A stretch of DNA of 53,339 bases from JAGBWK01 sp964544595 (lineage in GTDB: Bacteria; Bacteroidota; Bacteroidia; Bacteroidales; Muribaculaceae): the NCBI GenBank assembly GCA_964544595.1, contig CAZJBM010000019.1:1-53339 (forward strand), written 5' to 3'. Of this stretch, positions 41,332-51,333 are shown in pieces. Both the position numbers and the translations under genes were made by a program. The notes beneath the pieces were generated by a model. That model was given only the letters and a program-made list of their open reading frames with translations. It was not told where the DNA came from and ran no database searches. Positions within the stretch are counted from its first letter, which is position 1, and each line of letters begins with the position of its first letter.

Positions 41332-42240
41332 TTAGAATAAGGGGCTTGGATAGAGACCCGATTTGTGAAGCTCGGCGAATTTCTCAACCACTCCGGGGCG
41401 GTCGGCCGCGTATGTGACGCCAAACCATTTTGAATCGGTATCGAGAACTTTAACCGTTGCCTCGCCTGAGTTGATGAGAGTGTCAATCACCATAGGGATG
41501 AAGTATTCAGCCTTAGGCTTAGCGATATTCTCGTCGAGAAACTTCTTGAACTCGCGGTCGGAGTATTCAAAATAATCAGGCGTGAAGCCCCAAAGATTCA
41601 TCGAAACCGGGGTATTGGGCGCGAGTTGTTGCTCCTTACCTTGCTCGTCGGTAAAAACAATGTTGTGGTCTTTATCGTAACCTATCGACGTGCGTTCAAC
41701 CACCGAAGTCAGCAGATCGTCGTCGTTTTTGCTGCAAACGCCGCGGCTTACTGTGCCGTTTTCGGTCAACGTGTTGCCGACACGGAATCCGACCATAGCA
41801 TAGTCACCTTTCTTATCGCCGCGGTCGCGCATAAGTTCATCGGCCATAACCTTGAAAGCGTCGCGACCATAGAAGTCGTCAGCGTTAATAACGGCAAACG
41901 GCTCTTTGATGACATCCTTTCCCATAAGCACGGCATGGTTGGTGCCCCAGGGCTTAGAGCGATCGGCCGGGCAAACGTATCCTTCGGGGAGAGCGTCGGT
42001 CGACTGGAAAACGACCTCTACGGGCACGTGCCCCTCATATTTCTTAAGCACCTTATCGCGGAAGTCCTGCTCGAAATCCTTGCGAATAACGAATACCACT
42101 TTACCGAAACCGGCCTTAACGGCATCATAGATAGAGTAGTCCATTATAGTCTCACCATTGGGGCCGAGCTGATCAAGCTGCTTCAAGCCTCCGTAGCGGC
42201 TGCCCATTCCGGCAGCAAGCACAAAAAGTGTTGGTTTCAT
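41332..42240 (-). CDS. Nucleotidyltransferase family protein (sugar-1-phosphate type)
   Basis: A 302-residue protein with the nucleotidyltransferase signature LFVLAAGMGSRYGGLKQLDQ at its N-terminus and the substrate-side segments EPFAVINADDFYGRDAFKVM and WGFTPDYFEY. It should join an NTP to a sugar-1-phosphate or a related phosphate. Position as the third gene after galK and galM (30 bp gap) suggests it supplies the uridylyltransferase step of galactose use or a related activation, since no galT is visible; that is inference. A GC-rich hairpin follows. Confidence 0.85.
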   Translation of the reverse strand: MKPTLFVLAAGMGSRYGGLKQLDQLGPNGETIMDYSIYDAVKAGFGKVVFVIRKDFEQDFRDKVLKKYEGHVPVEVVFQSTDALPEGYVCPADRSKPWGTNHAVLMGKDVIKEPFAVINADDFYGRDAFKVMADELMRDRGDKKGDYAMVGFRVGNTLTENGTVSRGVCSKNDDDLLTSVVERTSIGYDKDHNIVFTDEQGKEQQLAPNTPVSMNLWGFTPDYFEYSDREFKKFLDENIAKPKAEYFIPMVIDTLINSGEATVKVLDTDSKWFGVTYAADRPGVVEKFAELHKSGLYPSPLF

Positions 42241-42270
42241 GTCTGAATTGATGTAATATATATTACTGTA

Positions 42271-43326
42271 TTAATGTATTGTAGCGAAACGATATATGAT
42301 ATTGCGACAATAGATTTCGCCTGGCAGAAGCAGCTGAGAGGGGAAGTTAGGCTTATTCGGGGCGTCGGGAAATCCCTGGCACTCGATGGCTACCCCGTCG
42401 TAGTCGCGGTAAACGGCACCATCCTTTCCCGCCGGGCACCCTGAGAGCCAACAACCGGCATAGACTTGCGCCCCCGGCTGATCGGTAAAGACCTGAAGCA
42501 TTCTGCCGCTCGCCGGATCAGTGAGCGTGGCTACCTCGGCAATGACACCAGGCTGATAGTCGTCGACCACAAAGCAGTTGTCGTAGCCTTTGCCGTATTG
42601 CATTGCGGGGAAATCCGACACCGAGCCGTCGGCCTTCAGCATATCGCAGCCGATTGGCTTTACTGCGCGGAAATCGAGCGGCGTACCCTCGACAGGAGCT
42701 ATTTCACCCGTAGGGCAAAGGCTCTCGTCGGTAGGAAGCCACTTCGAGCAATTCATCTGGAGCAAATGGCCGAGCACCGAGCCTGAATTGTGTCCGGCAA
42801 GATTAAAGTATGCGTGATTAGTAAGATTTACCACCGTAGGGGCGTCAGTCACGGCCTCAAGGAGGATTGACAATCCGTTGTCATCATCCCAGCGATAAGT
42901 AACTTTGGCATCGAAATTGCCGGGGTAATTCTCTTCAGCATCGGCTGAATGATAGGTGAAAACCACCGTATCATCACCCTCGGTCGCGGCGTTCCAGATA
43001 CGATTCTGGAAACCTGTAGGGCCTCCATGCAGCGAGTTTGGGCCGTTGTTTATAGCGAGCTGATAATGCTTTCCTCCGATTTCGAGATGCCCGCGTCCGA
43101 TACGGTTGGCATATCGGCCGGGAGTCTTTCCCGCGCATGGCCCATCGGCGAGATAATCGGCCGGATTTGCATATCCGAGCGCCACGTCGGCCATCTCGCC
43201 GTTGCGGTCGGGCACTACTACCGACACTATTCCGGCCCCCAAGGTCGAGAGCGTGACCTTTGCCCCCTGCTTGTTGACGATTGTGTAAAGCGTAATATCG
43301 CCCGCTGTTTCTTTTATTATGCTCAT
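42271..43326 (-). CDS. galM: Galactose mutarotase (aldose 1-epimerase)
   Basis: Interconverts alpha- and beta-galactose so that galactokinase receives its alpha-anomer. The 351-residue protein shows GRYANRIGRGHLEIGGKHYQ, LHGGPTGFQNRIW, the catalytic His in NLTNHAYFNLAGH and the catalytic Glu in VAIECQGFPDAPNKPNFPS. No signal peptide, so cytoplasmic. It starts 5 bp after galK stops and is followed by the nucleotidyltransferase gene, forming a galactose operon. Confidence 0.95.
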   Translation of the reverse strand: MSIIKETAGDITLYTIVNKQGAKVTLSTLGAGIVSVVVPDRNGEMADVALGYANPADYLADGPCAGKTPGRYANRIGRGHLEIGGKHYQLAINNGPNSLHGGPTGFQNRIWNAATEGDDTVVFTYHSADAEENYPGNFDAKVTYRWDDDNGLSILLEAVTDAPTVVNLTNHAYFNLAGHNSGSVLGHLLQMNCSKWLPTDESLCPTGEIAPVEGTPLDFRAVKPIGCDMLKADGSVSDFPAMQYGKGYDNCFVVDDYQPGVIAEVATLTDPASGRMLQVFTDQPGAQVYAGCWLSGCPAGKDGAVYRDYDGVAIECQGFPDAPNKPNFPSQLLLPGEIYCRNIIYRFATIH

Positions 43327-43331
43327 AGCTA

Positions 43332-44465
43332 TTAATCAATGCGGCGAGCGCCATCTGAAATTACCACATCGTAAATTTTCGGTTCGTGGCCATACTTGGC
43401 TTTGAAGCGTGTAGTCGCGTCGTCGATAAATTTATCGCGAATATCATCGGCCACAAGGTTAATAGTGCAGCCGCCAAAGCCGCCACCCATAATACGAGAG
43501 CCGGTCACACCGTTCTCCTTAGCCACTTCGTTGAGAAAATCAAGCTCTTCGCAGCTTACTTCGTAATCCTTCGAGAGGCCCTCGTGGGTAGCGTACATGA
43601 GTTTGCCCACAGTGTCATAGTCGCCCCGGTTGAGAGCGTCGCACACTTCAAGAACGCGCTCCTTCTCTTCGATCACGAATTTGGCGCGGAAATAATCCTC
43701 GGCGGTAATATCGCTCTTTACGGCGTTGAGCATCTCCATGTCGGCGTCGCGGAGGGTGTCGATACCAAGACGCCGCGCCACGCGCTCACACGACTGGCGA
43801 CGCTTGTTATAGGGCGAATCAACCAATTCGTGTTTCACCGCCGAGTCCACAAGAACGAGCTTATAACCTTTGGGGTCGAAGGGGAAATATTCATGCTCAA
43901 GCGAGCGGCAGTCGAGACGCATAAGGTTTCCTTTCTTACCGAACACCGACGCGAACTGGTCCATGATGCCGCAATTTACGCCGCAATAATTATGCTCGGT
44001 TGACTGACCTATCCGCGCGAGCTCGAATTTATCTATAGAGTTGCCGTTGAAGAGGTCGTTGAGAGCGAAGGCGAAGCAGCTCTCGAGCGCGGCCGACGAG
44101 CTGAGACCGGCGCCAAGGGGTATATTGCCAGCAAACACCGCGTCGAAACCTTTGACCTGCCCCCCGCGCTTGATTATCTCGCGGCACACTCCAAAGATAT
44201 ATCTCGCCCAATGCTGCTCAGGCATATCGGCTTCATTCAGCCCGAACTCCGCGAAATCGTCGAGGTCGACCGAGTAGACGCGCACTTTATCGGTTTCGTT
44301 GGGCCGGATTTCGGCTTCAATCACCTTGTCGATAGCGCCGGGGAAAACGAAACCGCCGTTGTAGTCGGTATGCTCCCCGATGAGGTTTATTCGCCCTGCC
44401 GACGCATAGAGCGTGCCCATCCCGCCAAATCGCTTATTGAACTCTTCTCTGATTTTATTTTCCAT
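43332..44465 (-). CDS. galK: Galactokinase
   Basis: Phosphorylates alpha-galactose with ATP, the first committed step of the Leloir pathway. The 377-residue GHMP kinase has the galactokinase signature GRINLIGEHTDYNGGFVFPG, the ATP loop PLGAGLSSSAALE, the catalytic GIMDQFASVFG and the C-terminal GSRIMGGGFGGCTINLV. The start at 44465 (MENKIREEF) was chosen because it aligns with the family's usual N-terminus; a frame open 36 bp further upstream adds a poor leader. First gene of galK-galM-nucleotidyltransferase, divergent from priA. Confidence 0.96.
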   Translation of the reverse strand: MENKIREEFNKRFGGMGTLYASAGRINLIGEHTDYNGGFVFPGAIDKVIEAEIRPNETDKVRVYSVDLDDFAEFGLNEADMPEQHWARYIFGVCREIIKRGGQVKGFDAVFAGNIPLGAGLSSSAALESCFAFALNDLFNGNSIDKFELARIGQSTEHNYCGVNCGIMDQFASVFGKKGNLMRLDCRSLEHEYFPFDPKGYKLVLVDSAVKHELVDSPYNKRRQSCERVARRLGIDTLRDADMEMLNAVKSDITAEDYFRAKFVIEEKERVLEVCDALNRGDYDTVGKLMYATHEGLSKDYEVSCEELDFLNEVAKENGVTGSRIMGGGFGGCTINLVADDIRDKFIDDATTRFKAKYGHEPKIYDVVISDGARRID

Positions 44466-44635
44466 GTATATGTAGACTTTTATATTCTTTTCATTCCACA
44501 AAGTTAAGGATATAAATAATAAAAGAGTGACAATTCTTAAAAAAAACGCTTATTGTCGACATTTTGGCGGAATATTAGTAACTTCGCGATAGAGATTGTG
44601 GCCACACTACCAAAATCCTCAATTACAATTTCCTG

Positions 44636-47089
44636 ATGCCAACTTTCGCCGAAGTCATATTGCCCCTACCGATCGAAAACGTGTTCACCTACGCCGTTCC
44701 CCCTCAACTCGAAGGCGCGGTGGGTATCGGCTACAGGGTTATCGTGCCCTTCGGCCGAAAAAAATTCCTCACGGGTATAGTTCAGTCATTTGCGGCGACG
44801 GCGCCCGAAGGATTTGAGGTGAAGGAGATCGCTATGGTTATCGACAATGCACCCATCATACGCCACCCGCAACTAAAGTTCTGGCATTGGATAGCCGACT
44901 ATTACATGGCCGCCGTAGGCGACGTGTTTAAAGCTGCCGTCCCGAGCGGACTCAAAGTCGAGAGCGAAACGTTTGTCGAGCTTAATCCCGACTATGAGTA
45001 TGAGCCCGATTCAGGTTTGAGCGACACTGAAGCTTTGATTACCCAACTCCTTGCCCATGAGGGGCATCTCACTGTCGACAAAATCAGCAGCAAACTGAAA
45101 TTGCCCAAAATAGCCTCAGTCATCAACTCCATGCTTGAGAAGGGCATCCTCATCATCTCGGAGAAAATCGTCGAACGATATAGGGCCATCAAGGAGATTT
45201 GCGTGACTCCCAATTTCTCCGCTTCCGACTTCAAGCAGGCTTTTGAGGCAGTCAAAGGAGCGAAAAAGCAGGAACAATTGCTAATGGCCCTGATCGAGAT
45301 GAGCGGTATACTACGCGGCGAGCCTAAGGAAGTCAACCGCAAAAGCCTCCTTGAGCGAGCCGAGGTGAGTCCGGCCATTCTCTCTGCCGTGATAAAGAAA
45401 GGCGTCATCTCGCAATACAAGAAGGAAATCAACCGCTTCAAATTTGACGGTACTCCCTCAGGCACCCTCCCCCCTCTCAGCCAGGCACAAATCGAGGCAA
45501 TGGACTCCATAACCCGCCAGTGGGCCGACAAGCAGACTGTGCTACTTCACGGAGTCACATCAAGCGGAAAAACAGAGATTTACTCCCATCTTATTGAAGC
45601 GGTGCTGAAAGAAGGCAAGCAGATACTTTACCTCGTGCCCGAAATCGCTCTCACAACTCAGCTCACGCGCCGACTGCAGAAGATTTTCGGCAACAATATC
45701 GTTGTCTACCACTCCAAATTTTCCGACAACGAGCGCGTGGATATATGGAAAATGATGCTTCAGACCTCGAAGCCGCTTGTGATTTTAGGCGCGAGATCAT
45801 CGATATTTCTCCCATTCTCAAAGCTTGGCCTTGTTATCGTCGACGAGGAGCACGATCCGAGCTATAAGCAATCAGACCCCGCTCCGCGCTACAACGCCCG
45901 CGACGCTGCCCTTGTGCTCGCTTCGATGCATGGGGCGAAAGCCCTTTTAGGCACAGCCACTCCCGCTATCGACACATATTATAAGGCTTTGAATGAAAAG
46001 TTTGGCCTCACGAAGTTAACGCAACGCTTCAATGAACTGCCGCTACCCGAAATAGAGTTGGTCGACATGGATAAAGCGCGCCGCAAGCGTGAAGTGACAG
46101 GCGTTTTCGCGATGCAGACCATAAAGCACATCAATCAGGCGACCGAGGCAGGCAAGCAAGCAATTTTATTCCGCAATCGCCGCGGCTATGCTCCGATGGC
46201 GAGGTGCAAGGAGTGCGCCTGGATTCCGAAATGCCGCCAGTGCGACGTGTCGCTCACCTACCACAACTTCTCGCGTCAGCTTGTGTGCCACTACTGCGGA
46301 TCGACATATCCCCTCCCCGACCTTTGCCCGCAATGCGGACAGCCGACGGTAGAGGTCGTTGGCTACGGCACCGAGCGCATCGAGGGCGAAATCGAGCAGA
46401 TTTTCCCCTCGCGCAAAGTCGTCAGAATGGACCTCGACACTACCCGCAACAAAGACAATTACGAGAAAATCATCGAAGATTTCTCCAACCACTCCGCCGA
46501 TATTCTCGTCGGCACTCAGATGGTAACCAAAGGGCTCGACTTCAAGGATGTGAACACCGTCGCCGTGCTTAATGCCGACGAACTTATCCATATCCCCGAC
46601 TTCAAGGCCGGAGAGCGGGCTTTCAACATGCTGGAACAGGTGGCCGGCCGTGCGGGCCGAGCCGACTCCGACGGTTCTAAAGTCCTCGTTCAGACCTATA
46701 CTCCCGACCATCCGGTGTTCTCATTCGTCAAAAGCCACGACTACGACTCATTCTACCGCCATGAAATCGCCGAGCGCCGGCAGTTTGCCTATCCCCCCTT
46801 CACCCATATCATCTATATCTACCTCAAGCATCGCGACGCTCCTACTCTCCAGATTTTTTCCACCGCCTACGCCAATCGACTCCGCTCGCTGCTGGGCAAC
46901 CGTGTCAGCGGTCCCGACCAGCCCAAGGTGGCCCGCGTGAAATCGCTTTATATCCAGAAAATAATGATTAAAATCGAGGTTGGGGCATCTCTACCCAAAG
47001 TCCGCGCGCTTCTCCGCGACGTCTACCGCCAGATGGCCGCCGACCCAGCCATGAAAACCTCCACCGTTTATTACGATGTCGACCCATAG
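44636..47089 (+). CDS. priA: Primosomal replication-restart helicase PriA
   Basis: PriA binds stalled forks and D-loops and reloads the replisome. The 817-residue protein has the N-terminal 3'-DNA-binding domain, helicase Walker A (HGVTSSGKTEIYSHL), the DEEH box (VIVDEEHDPSYKQSDPAPRY), and an eight-cysteine zinc region (CKECAWIPKCRQCD...CHYCGSTYPLPDLCPQCG). The helicase C motifs VGTQMVTKGLDFKDV and EQVAGRAGRAD follow. Length is normal. A TAACTTCG -7-like box lies near 44579. A hairpin separates it from uvrA. Confidence 0.97.
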   Translation: MPTFAEVILPLPIENVFTYAVPPQLEGAVGIGYRVIVPFGRKKFLTGIVQSFAATAPEGFEVKEIAMVIDNAPIIRHPQLKFWHWIADYYMAAVGDVFKAAVPSGLKVESETFVELNPDYEYEPDSGLSDTEALITQLLAHEGHLTVDKISSKLKLPKIASVINSMLEKGILIISEKIVERYRAIKEICVTPNFSASDFKQAFEAVKGAKKQEQLLMALIEMSGILRGEPKEVNRKSLLERAEVSPAILSAVIKKGVISQYKKEINRFKFDGTPSGTLPPLSQAQIEAMDSITRQWADKQTVLLHGVTSSGKTEIYSHLIEAVLKEGKQILYLVPEIALTTQLTRRLQKIFGNNIVVYHSKFSDNERVDIWKMMLQTSKPLVILGARSSIFLPFSKLGLVIVDEEHDPSYKQSDPAPRYNARDAALVLASMHGAKALLGTATPAIDTYYKALNEKFGLTKLTQRFNELPLPEIELVDMDKARRKREVTGVFAMQTIKHINQATEAGKQAILFRNRRGYAPMARCKECAWIPKCRQCDVSLTYHNFSRQLVCHYCGSTYPLPDLCPQCGQPTVEVVGYGTERIEGEIEQIFPSRKVVRMDLDTTRNKDNYEKIIEDFSNHSADILVGTQMVTKGLDFKDVNTVAVLNADELIHIPDFKAGERAFNMLEQVAGRAGRADSDGSKVLVQTYTPDHPVFSFVKSHDYDSFYRHEIAERRQFAYPPFTHIIYIYLKHRDAPTLQIFSTAYANRLRSLLGNRVSGPDQPKVARVKSLYIQKIMIKIEVGASLPKVRALLRDVYRQMAADPAMKTSTVYYDVDP

Positions 47090-47125
47090 TCCGGGGCAAT
47101 AATTGCCCTGTTTATACGTTATAAG

Positions 47126-47166
47126 TAAGCATCTATTATAAGCTTAACTTATTAAGCGGATGCTTA
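47126..47166 (+). terminator. Stem-loop between priA and uvrA
   Basis: TAAGCATC (47126-47133) / GATGCTTA (47159-47166) enclose a second stem GCTTAA-CTTA-TTAAGC, with an asymmetric interior loop. It lies 18 bp before the uvrA ATG. It may terminate priA transcripts or shape the uvrA 5' end; there is no long T-run. Confidence 0.45.
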
Positions 47167-47183
47167 AACATTGAAAGGATTAC

Positions 47184-50039
47184 ATGACTGACACCACTAC
47201 ATCAAATATATCATATACCGAAATATCTCCCTCCGACTCGCTCAGCGTGATCGGCGCGAGGGTTAACAACCTTAAGAATATCGACGTCACTATTCCCCAC
47301 AATTCCCTCACCGTGATTACAGGTCTCAGCGGCAGCGGCAAGTCGTCGCTCGCTTTCGACACCATTTACGCCGAGGGGCAGCGCCGATATATAGAGACAT
47401 TTTCGGCCTACGCCCGAAACCTTTTAGGCAACCTGGAGCGACCCGACGTTGACCATATTTCGGGCCTCTCTCCCGTCATTGCCATTGAGCAAAAGACCAT
47501 AAACCGAAATCCGCGAAGCACTATCGGCACCACCACCGAAATCTACGACTTCCTCCGCCTGCTTTTCGCGCGTGTCGGCACAGCCCGAAGCTACGTCACC
47601 GGCGAGCCGATGATCAAATACACCGAGGAGAAAATCGTTGGATTGATACTCGACGTGTTCGACAGCCGCAAGATTCTCCTCCTCGCCCCCCTTGTCAAAA
47701 ACCGCAAAGGCCATTACAAGGAGCTATTCGAGCAGCTTCGCAAGAAAGGGTTCATGAACGTCAGGGTCGACGGTAAGATACTCGAAATCGAGCCCGGCAT
47801 GAAGCTCGACCGATATAAAAACCACTCTATCGAGCTGGTTATCGACAAACTGAAAGTATCGCGCAAAGACGACCAGCGCCTCCGCGATTCCGTGGCCAAC
47901 GCGTTGCGCCAGGGCGAGAAGCAGATGATGATCTACGACATCGAGGCCGACTCCGTCAGCCACTACAGCCAGTTGCTTATGGATCCCGTAAGCGGCATCT
48001 CCTACCGCGAGCCGGCTCCTCACAACTTCTCGTTCAACTCCCCTCAGGGTGCTTGTCAACGATGCAAAGGCCTCGGCACCGTCAACCTTATCGACCGCGA
48101 CAAGATTATCCCCGACTCCACCCTGTCTATTGCCAAAGGGGGCATCGTACCGTTAGGAAAACAGAAAAACACCGTAGTGTTCTGGCAAATCGCGGCTATT
48201 TGTGAGAAATATGGCTGCACACTCGACACGCCCATCTGCGATCTCCCCGAGGAGGCCCTCAACGACATCCTCAACGGCACCCCCGAGCGTCTGCAGCTCA
48301 AAAACGACACCCTCTCTACCTCCAACTATTTCCTTACCTACGAAGGCATTGTGAAATACATCGAGCTTCAGGCAAGCGACGACGCCGACTCCGAGGCCAA
48401 GAAGTGGAGCGGCAAATTCTACACCCGCGCCGTGTGCCCCGAATGTCACGGCGACCGTCTCAACCGCGAGGCCCTTCACTTCTTCATCGGCGACAAAAAC
48501 ATCGCCCAGCTCGCCCGCCTCGACATTGCCGACCTGCTCGTCTGGGCTGAGGAAGTTGAAGCCACCCTCTCCCCCTCGCAGCAGATCATCGCCCGCGAGA
48601 TTCTAAAAGAAATCCGCTCGCGCCTTCGATTTCTTATCGACGTTGGGCTCGACTACCTTTCGCTCAACCGCGGCTCGGCCACCCTCTCCGGCGGCGAGAG
48701 CCAGCGTATCAGGCTTGCCACTCAGCTCGGCTCTGAGCTTGTCAACGTGCTCTATATCCTCGACGAGCCAAGCATCGGCCTGCATCAGCGCGACAACCGC
48801 CGCCTCATCAGCTCCCTCCAGCGCCTCCGCGACGCGCAGAATTCGATAATTGTCGTCGAGCACGACAAGGATATGATGCTCGAAGCCGACTACGTGGTCG
48901 ACATTGGCCCCAAAGCGGGTCGCAACGGTGGCGAGGTAGTGTTTCAGGGCACTCCCGGCGAGATGCTTAAAACCGCTACCCTGACTTCGCAATACCTCAA
49001 CGGCGAGCGGGAGATTCCCGTGCCTGAAAAGCGCAGGGAAGGCAACGGCAAGCACCTTACTCTCGTCGGCGCGTCGGGCAACAATCTCCGCGACGTCGAC
49101 CTCGACATCGAGCTTGGCACCATGACCTGTGTTTGCGGCGTGTCGGGCAGCGGCAAATCCTCGCTCATCAACGCCACCCTCAAGCCCATTCTCTCGAAGC
49201 ACTTCTACCGCTCCCTCGAAGAGCCGCTACCATATAAGGAAATCACCGGTATCGAGAATATCGACAAGGTTGTGACCGTAGATCAGTCACCCTTAGGGCG
49301 CACCCCGCGCTCCAATCCCGCCACCTACACCGGAGTTTTCACCGACATCCGCAATCTCTTCGTCAAGCTCCCCGAAGCGCAGATAAGGGGGTACCGTCCG
49401 GGCCGCTTCTCGTTCAACATCAAGGGAGGCCGCTGCGAGGCGTGTGCCGGAAACGGCTATAAGACTATTGAGATGAACTTCCTCCCCGACGTGCTCGTGC
49501 CCTGCGAGGTGTGCCACGGCAAGCGTTACAACCGCGAGACCCTCGAAGTGAGGTTCAAGGGCAAGTCGATCGCCGATGTGCTTAACATGACTATCAACCA
49601 GGCCGTTGAGTTTTTCGCCAATCAGCCCGTGATATTAAATAAGATCAAGGTGCTTCAGGAAATCGGCCTTGGCTACATCAAGCTCGGCCAGCCCTCATCT
49701 ACCCTCTCTGGAGGCGAGAATCAGCGCGTGAAGCTCGCTACCGAGCTATCTAAGCGCGACACCGGCAAAACCCTCTTCATCCTCGACGAGCCTACCACTG
49801 GGCTTCACTTCGAGGACATTAAGACACTCCTCAACGTGCTCAACCGCCTTGTCGACAAGGGCAACACCGTCATCGTCATCGAGCATAACCTCGATGTGAT
49901 CAAAGTGGCCGACCGAATAATCGACATGGGCCCCGGCGGCGGCAAAAACGGTGGCCGTATCATAGCCGTAGGCACTCCCGAGGAAGTTGCCGAAACCGAC
50001 TCCCCCACCGCCCCCTTCCTCCGCGAGGAATTAAGCTGA
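47184..50039 (+). CDS. uvrA: Excinuclease ABC subunit A
   Basis: UvrA finds helix-distorting DNA lesions and hands them to UvrB in nucleotide excision repair. The 951-residue protein has two ABC ATPase halves: Walker A GLSGSGKSSLAFDT with signature LSGGESQRIRLATQ, and GVSGSGKSSLINAT with LSGGENQRVKLATEL. Zinc-binding pairs are CQRCKG...CPECHG and CEACAGNG...CEVCHGKRYN. Length is standard. Strong GC-ending codon bias suggests good expression. The repeat protein at 50045 follows 5 bp later. No LexA-type box was identified. Confidence 0.97.
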   Translation: MTDTTTSNISYTEISPSDSLSVIGARVNNLKNIDVTIPHNSLTVITGLSGSGKSSLAFDTIYAEGQRRYIETFSAYARNLLGNLERPDVDHISGLSPVIAIEQKTINRNPRSTIGTTTEIYDFLRLLFARVGTARSYVTGEPMIKYTEEKIVGLILDVFDSRKILLLAPLVKNRKGHYKELFEQLRKKGFMNVRVDGKILEIEPGMKLDRYKNHSIELVIDKLKVSRKDDQRLRDSVANALRQGEKQMMIYDIEADSVSHYSQLLMDPVSGISYREPAPHNFSFNSPQGACQRCKGLGTVNLIDRDKIIPDSTLSIAKGGIVPLGKQKNTVVFWQIAAICEKYGCTLDTPICDLPEEALNDILNGTPERLQLKNDTLSTSNYFLTYEGIVKYIELQASDDADSEAKKWSGKFYTRAVCPECHGDRLNREALHFFIGDKNIAQLARLDIADLLVWAEEVEATLSPSQQIIAREILKEIRSRLRFLIDVGLDYLSLNRGSATLSGGESQRIRLATQLGSELVNVLYILDEPSIGLHQRDNRRLISSLQRLRDAQNSIIVVEHDKDMMLEADYVVDIGPKAGRNGGEVVFQGTPGEMLKTATLTSQYLNGEREIPVPEKRREGNGKHLTLVGASGNNLRDVDLDIELGTMTCVCGVSGSGKSSLINATLKPILSKHFYRSLEEPLPYKEITGIENIDKVVTVDQSPLGRTPRSNPATYTGVFTDIRNLFVKLPEAQIRGYRPGRFSFNIKGGRCEACAGNGYKTIEMNFLPDVLVPCEVCHGKRYNRETLEVRFKGKSIADVLNMTINQAVEFFANQPVILNKIKVLQEIGLGYIKLGQPSSTLSGGENQRVKLATELSKRDTGKTLFILDEPTTGLHFEDIKTLLNVLNRLVDKGNTVIVIEHNLDVIKVADRIIDMGPGGGKNGGRIIAVGTPEEVAETDSPTAPFLREELS

Positions 50040-50044
50040 CTGAT

Positions 50045-50524
50045 ATGAAAGCAACATCCAAAATCAGCATAGGATTCATTCTGGCCATGTTTATGTTAGT
50101 CGCTGGCACCGCCGTCGCCGCGACTAAGATTTATTCCGGCCCCTATGCCTACTCTTCCAAAGTATTGTATTGCTGGGATGGTAAGCACCTCTACTCGGGC
50201 GCTTACCCCTACAGCTCAAAGATTATCTACACTTTCGACGGCAAGCATATCTACGCAGGCCCTCACGCCTATCAGTCAAAGATTCTCTATACTTGCGATG
50301 ACTCCCATTTGTATAAAGGAGTCTATGCCAACAGCTCGAATATACTATTCACCTTCGACGGCAAGCATATCTACGGCGGAGCCTACCCCTATTCCTCCAA
50401 AATCCTTTACACGATCGACAGCAATCATCTCTATCAGGGTGCTTATCCCTATTCTTCCAAGATTCTCATGACTGTCGACGGCGCCTTTCCTCCGTTTTTC
50501 TACCCGATTATAAATTCCCGTTAA
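50045..50524 (+). CDS. Exported protein made of six 20-residue repeats
   Basis: A 159-residue protein: signal peptide (FILAMFMLVAGTAVAA), then about six near-identical units of pattern Y-x-G-A-Y-P-Y-S-S-K-I-L-Y-T-x-D-G-K-H-I, period exactly 20 residues, and a short tail FPPFFYPIINSR. The alternation suggests one beta-hairpin per unit, forming a small beta-solenoid or propeller-like fold. Unit length and composition resemble WG/KWG-like or choline-binding-like repeats, but I do not recognise the family. It lies 5 bp after uvrA, so it may share that transcript by chance. Function unknown. Confidence 0.72.
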   Translation: MKATSKISIGFILAMFMLVAGTAVAATKIYSGPYAYSSKVLYCWDGKHLYSGAYPYSSKIIYTFDGKHIYAGPHAYQSKILYTCDDSHLYKGVYANSSNILFTFDGKHIYGGAYPYSSKILYTIDSNHLYQGAYPYSSKILMTVDGAFPPFFYPIINSR

Positions 50525-50547
50525 CAGCACATTATAAATCCATTACC

Positions 50548-51333
50548 ATGAACCGTATCCACCTCTTCGCGATTATCTCCTTGCTTTTCACTACCCTCGC
50601 CGCCAACGCTCTCGACCCCGGCATCTACAAAGCAAAGGAATTTACCTCATCCGATGGCTTCAAGCTACTTTACCGCGAAGCCGCTCCCGACACCGCCGCT
50701 TCTTTCCCCTTGCCGCTGATTATGCTCATGCATGGCAGCGGCGAGCGCGGCGACGACAATCTCCTGCAGCTCACCCACGGCGGCGAGAGACTCGCGGAGG
50801 CCGCCGCGTCAGGCCGCTCTATCGTCATCTTCCCGCAGTGCCCCGAGTCCTATCTTTGGGCTTACGATTCACTTCCCCGAAGCAATAACGAAATCCTGTT
50901 CCCCGTTCAGGAGAAGCCCGCTGCTCCTATGGTTGCCGTAAAAGAGCTTATCGATTCGCTCGTGCAATCAGGTCGGGTCGACTCCTCGCGAATATATCTC
51001 TCCGGAATATCTATGGGCGGCATGGCCGTGTGGGACATCATTGCCCGCTGGCCCGACTTGCCCGCGGCCGCCGCTATAATGTGCGGCGCCGTCGACCCCG
51101 CCCGCCTCGACAACATCTGCTCACGCAGAGCCTCCGAGCTCCCTATCCGCATTTTCCATGGAGCCGACGACGACATCGTTCCCACAGTCGCGGCGACCTC
51201 TGCCGCTCAAGTACTTACGCAATGCGGCTGGACCCCCGAAGTCATTATCTTTCCGGGAGTCCGGCACGAGTGTTGGGTGAACGCATTCGCTCAGGACGAT
51301 TTCATAGACTGGATGCTCCAATTCTCCAATTAA
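50548..51333 (+). CDS. Exported alpha/beta-hydrolase (carboxylesterase/dienelactone-hydrolase-like)
   Basis: A 261-residue protein with a signal peptide (MNRIHLFAIISLLFTTLAAN). Catalytic features: oxyanion strand LPLIMLMHGSGERGDDN, nucleophile Ser in YLSGISMGGMAVWDI, Asp in IFHGADDDIVP, and His in FPGVRHECW. This layout fits the phospholipase/carboxylesterase and feruloyl-esterase-like predicted peptidases common in Bacteroidota. It likely cleaves ester-linked groups from glycans in the periplasm or outside. The stop codon TAA (51331-51333) is the outermost triplet of the adjoining IS element. Confidence 0.85.
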   Translation: MNRIHLFAIISLLFTTLAANALDPGIYKAKEFTSSDGFKLLYREAAPDTAASFPLPLIMLMHGSGERGDDNLLQLTHGGERLAEAAASGRSIVIFPQCPESYLWAYDSLPRSNNEILFPVQEKPAAPMVAVKELIDSLVQSGRVDSSRIYLSGISMGGMAVWDIIARWPDLPAAAAIMCGAVDPARLDNICSRRASELPIRIFHGADDDIVPTVAATSAAQVLTQCGWTPEVIIFPGVRHECWVNAFAQDDFIDWMLQFSN

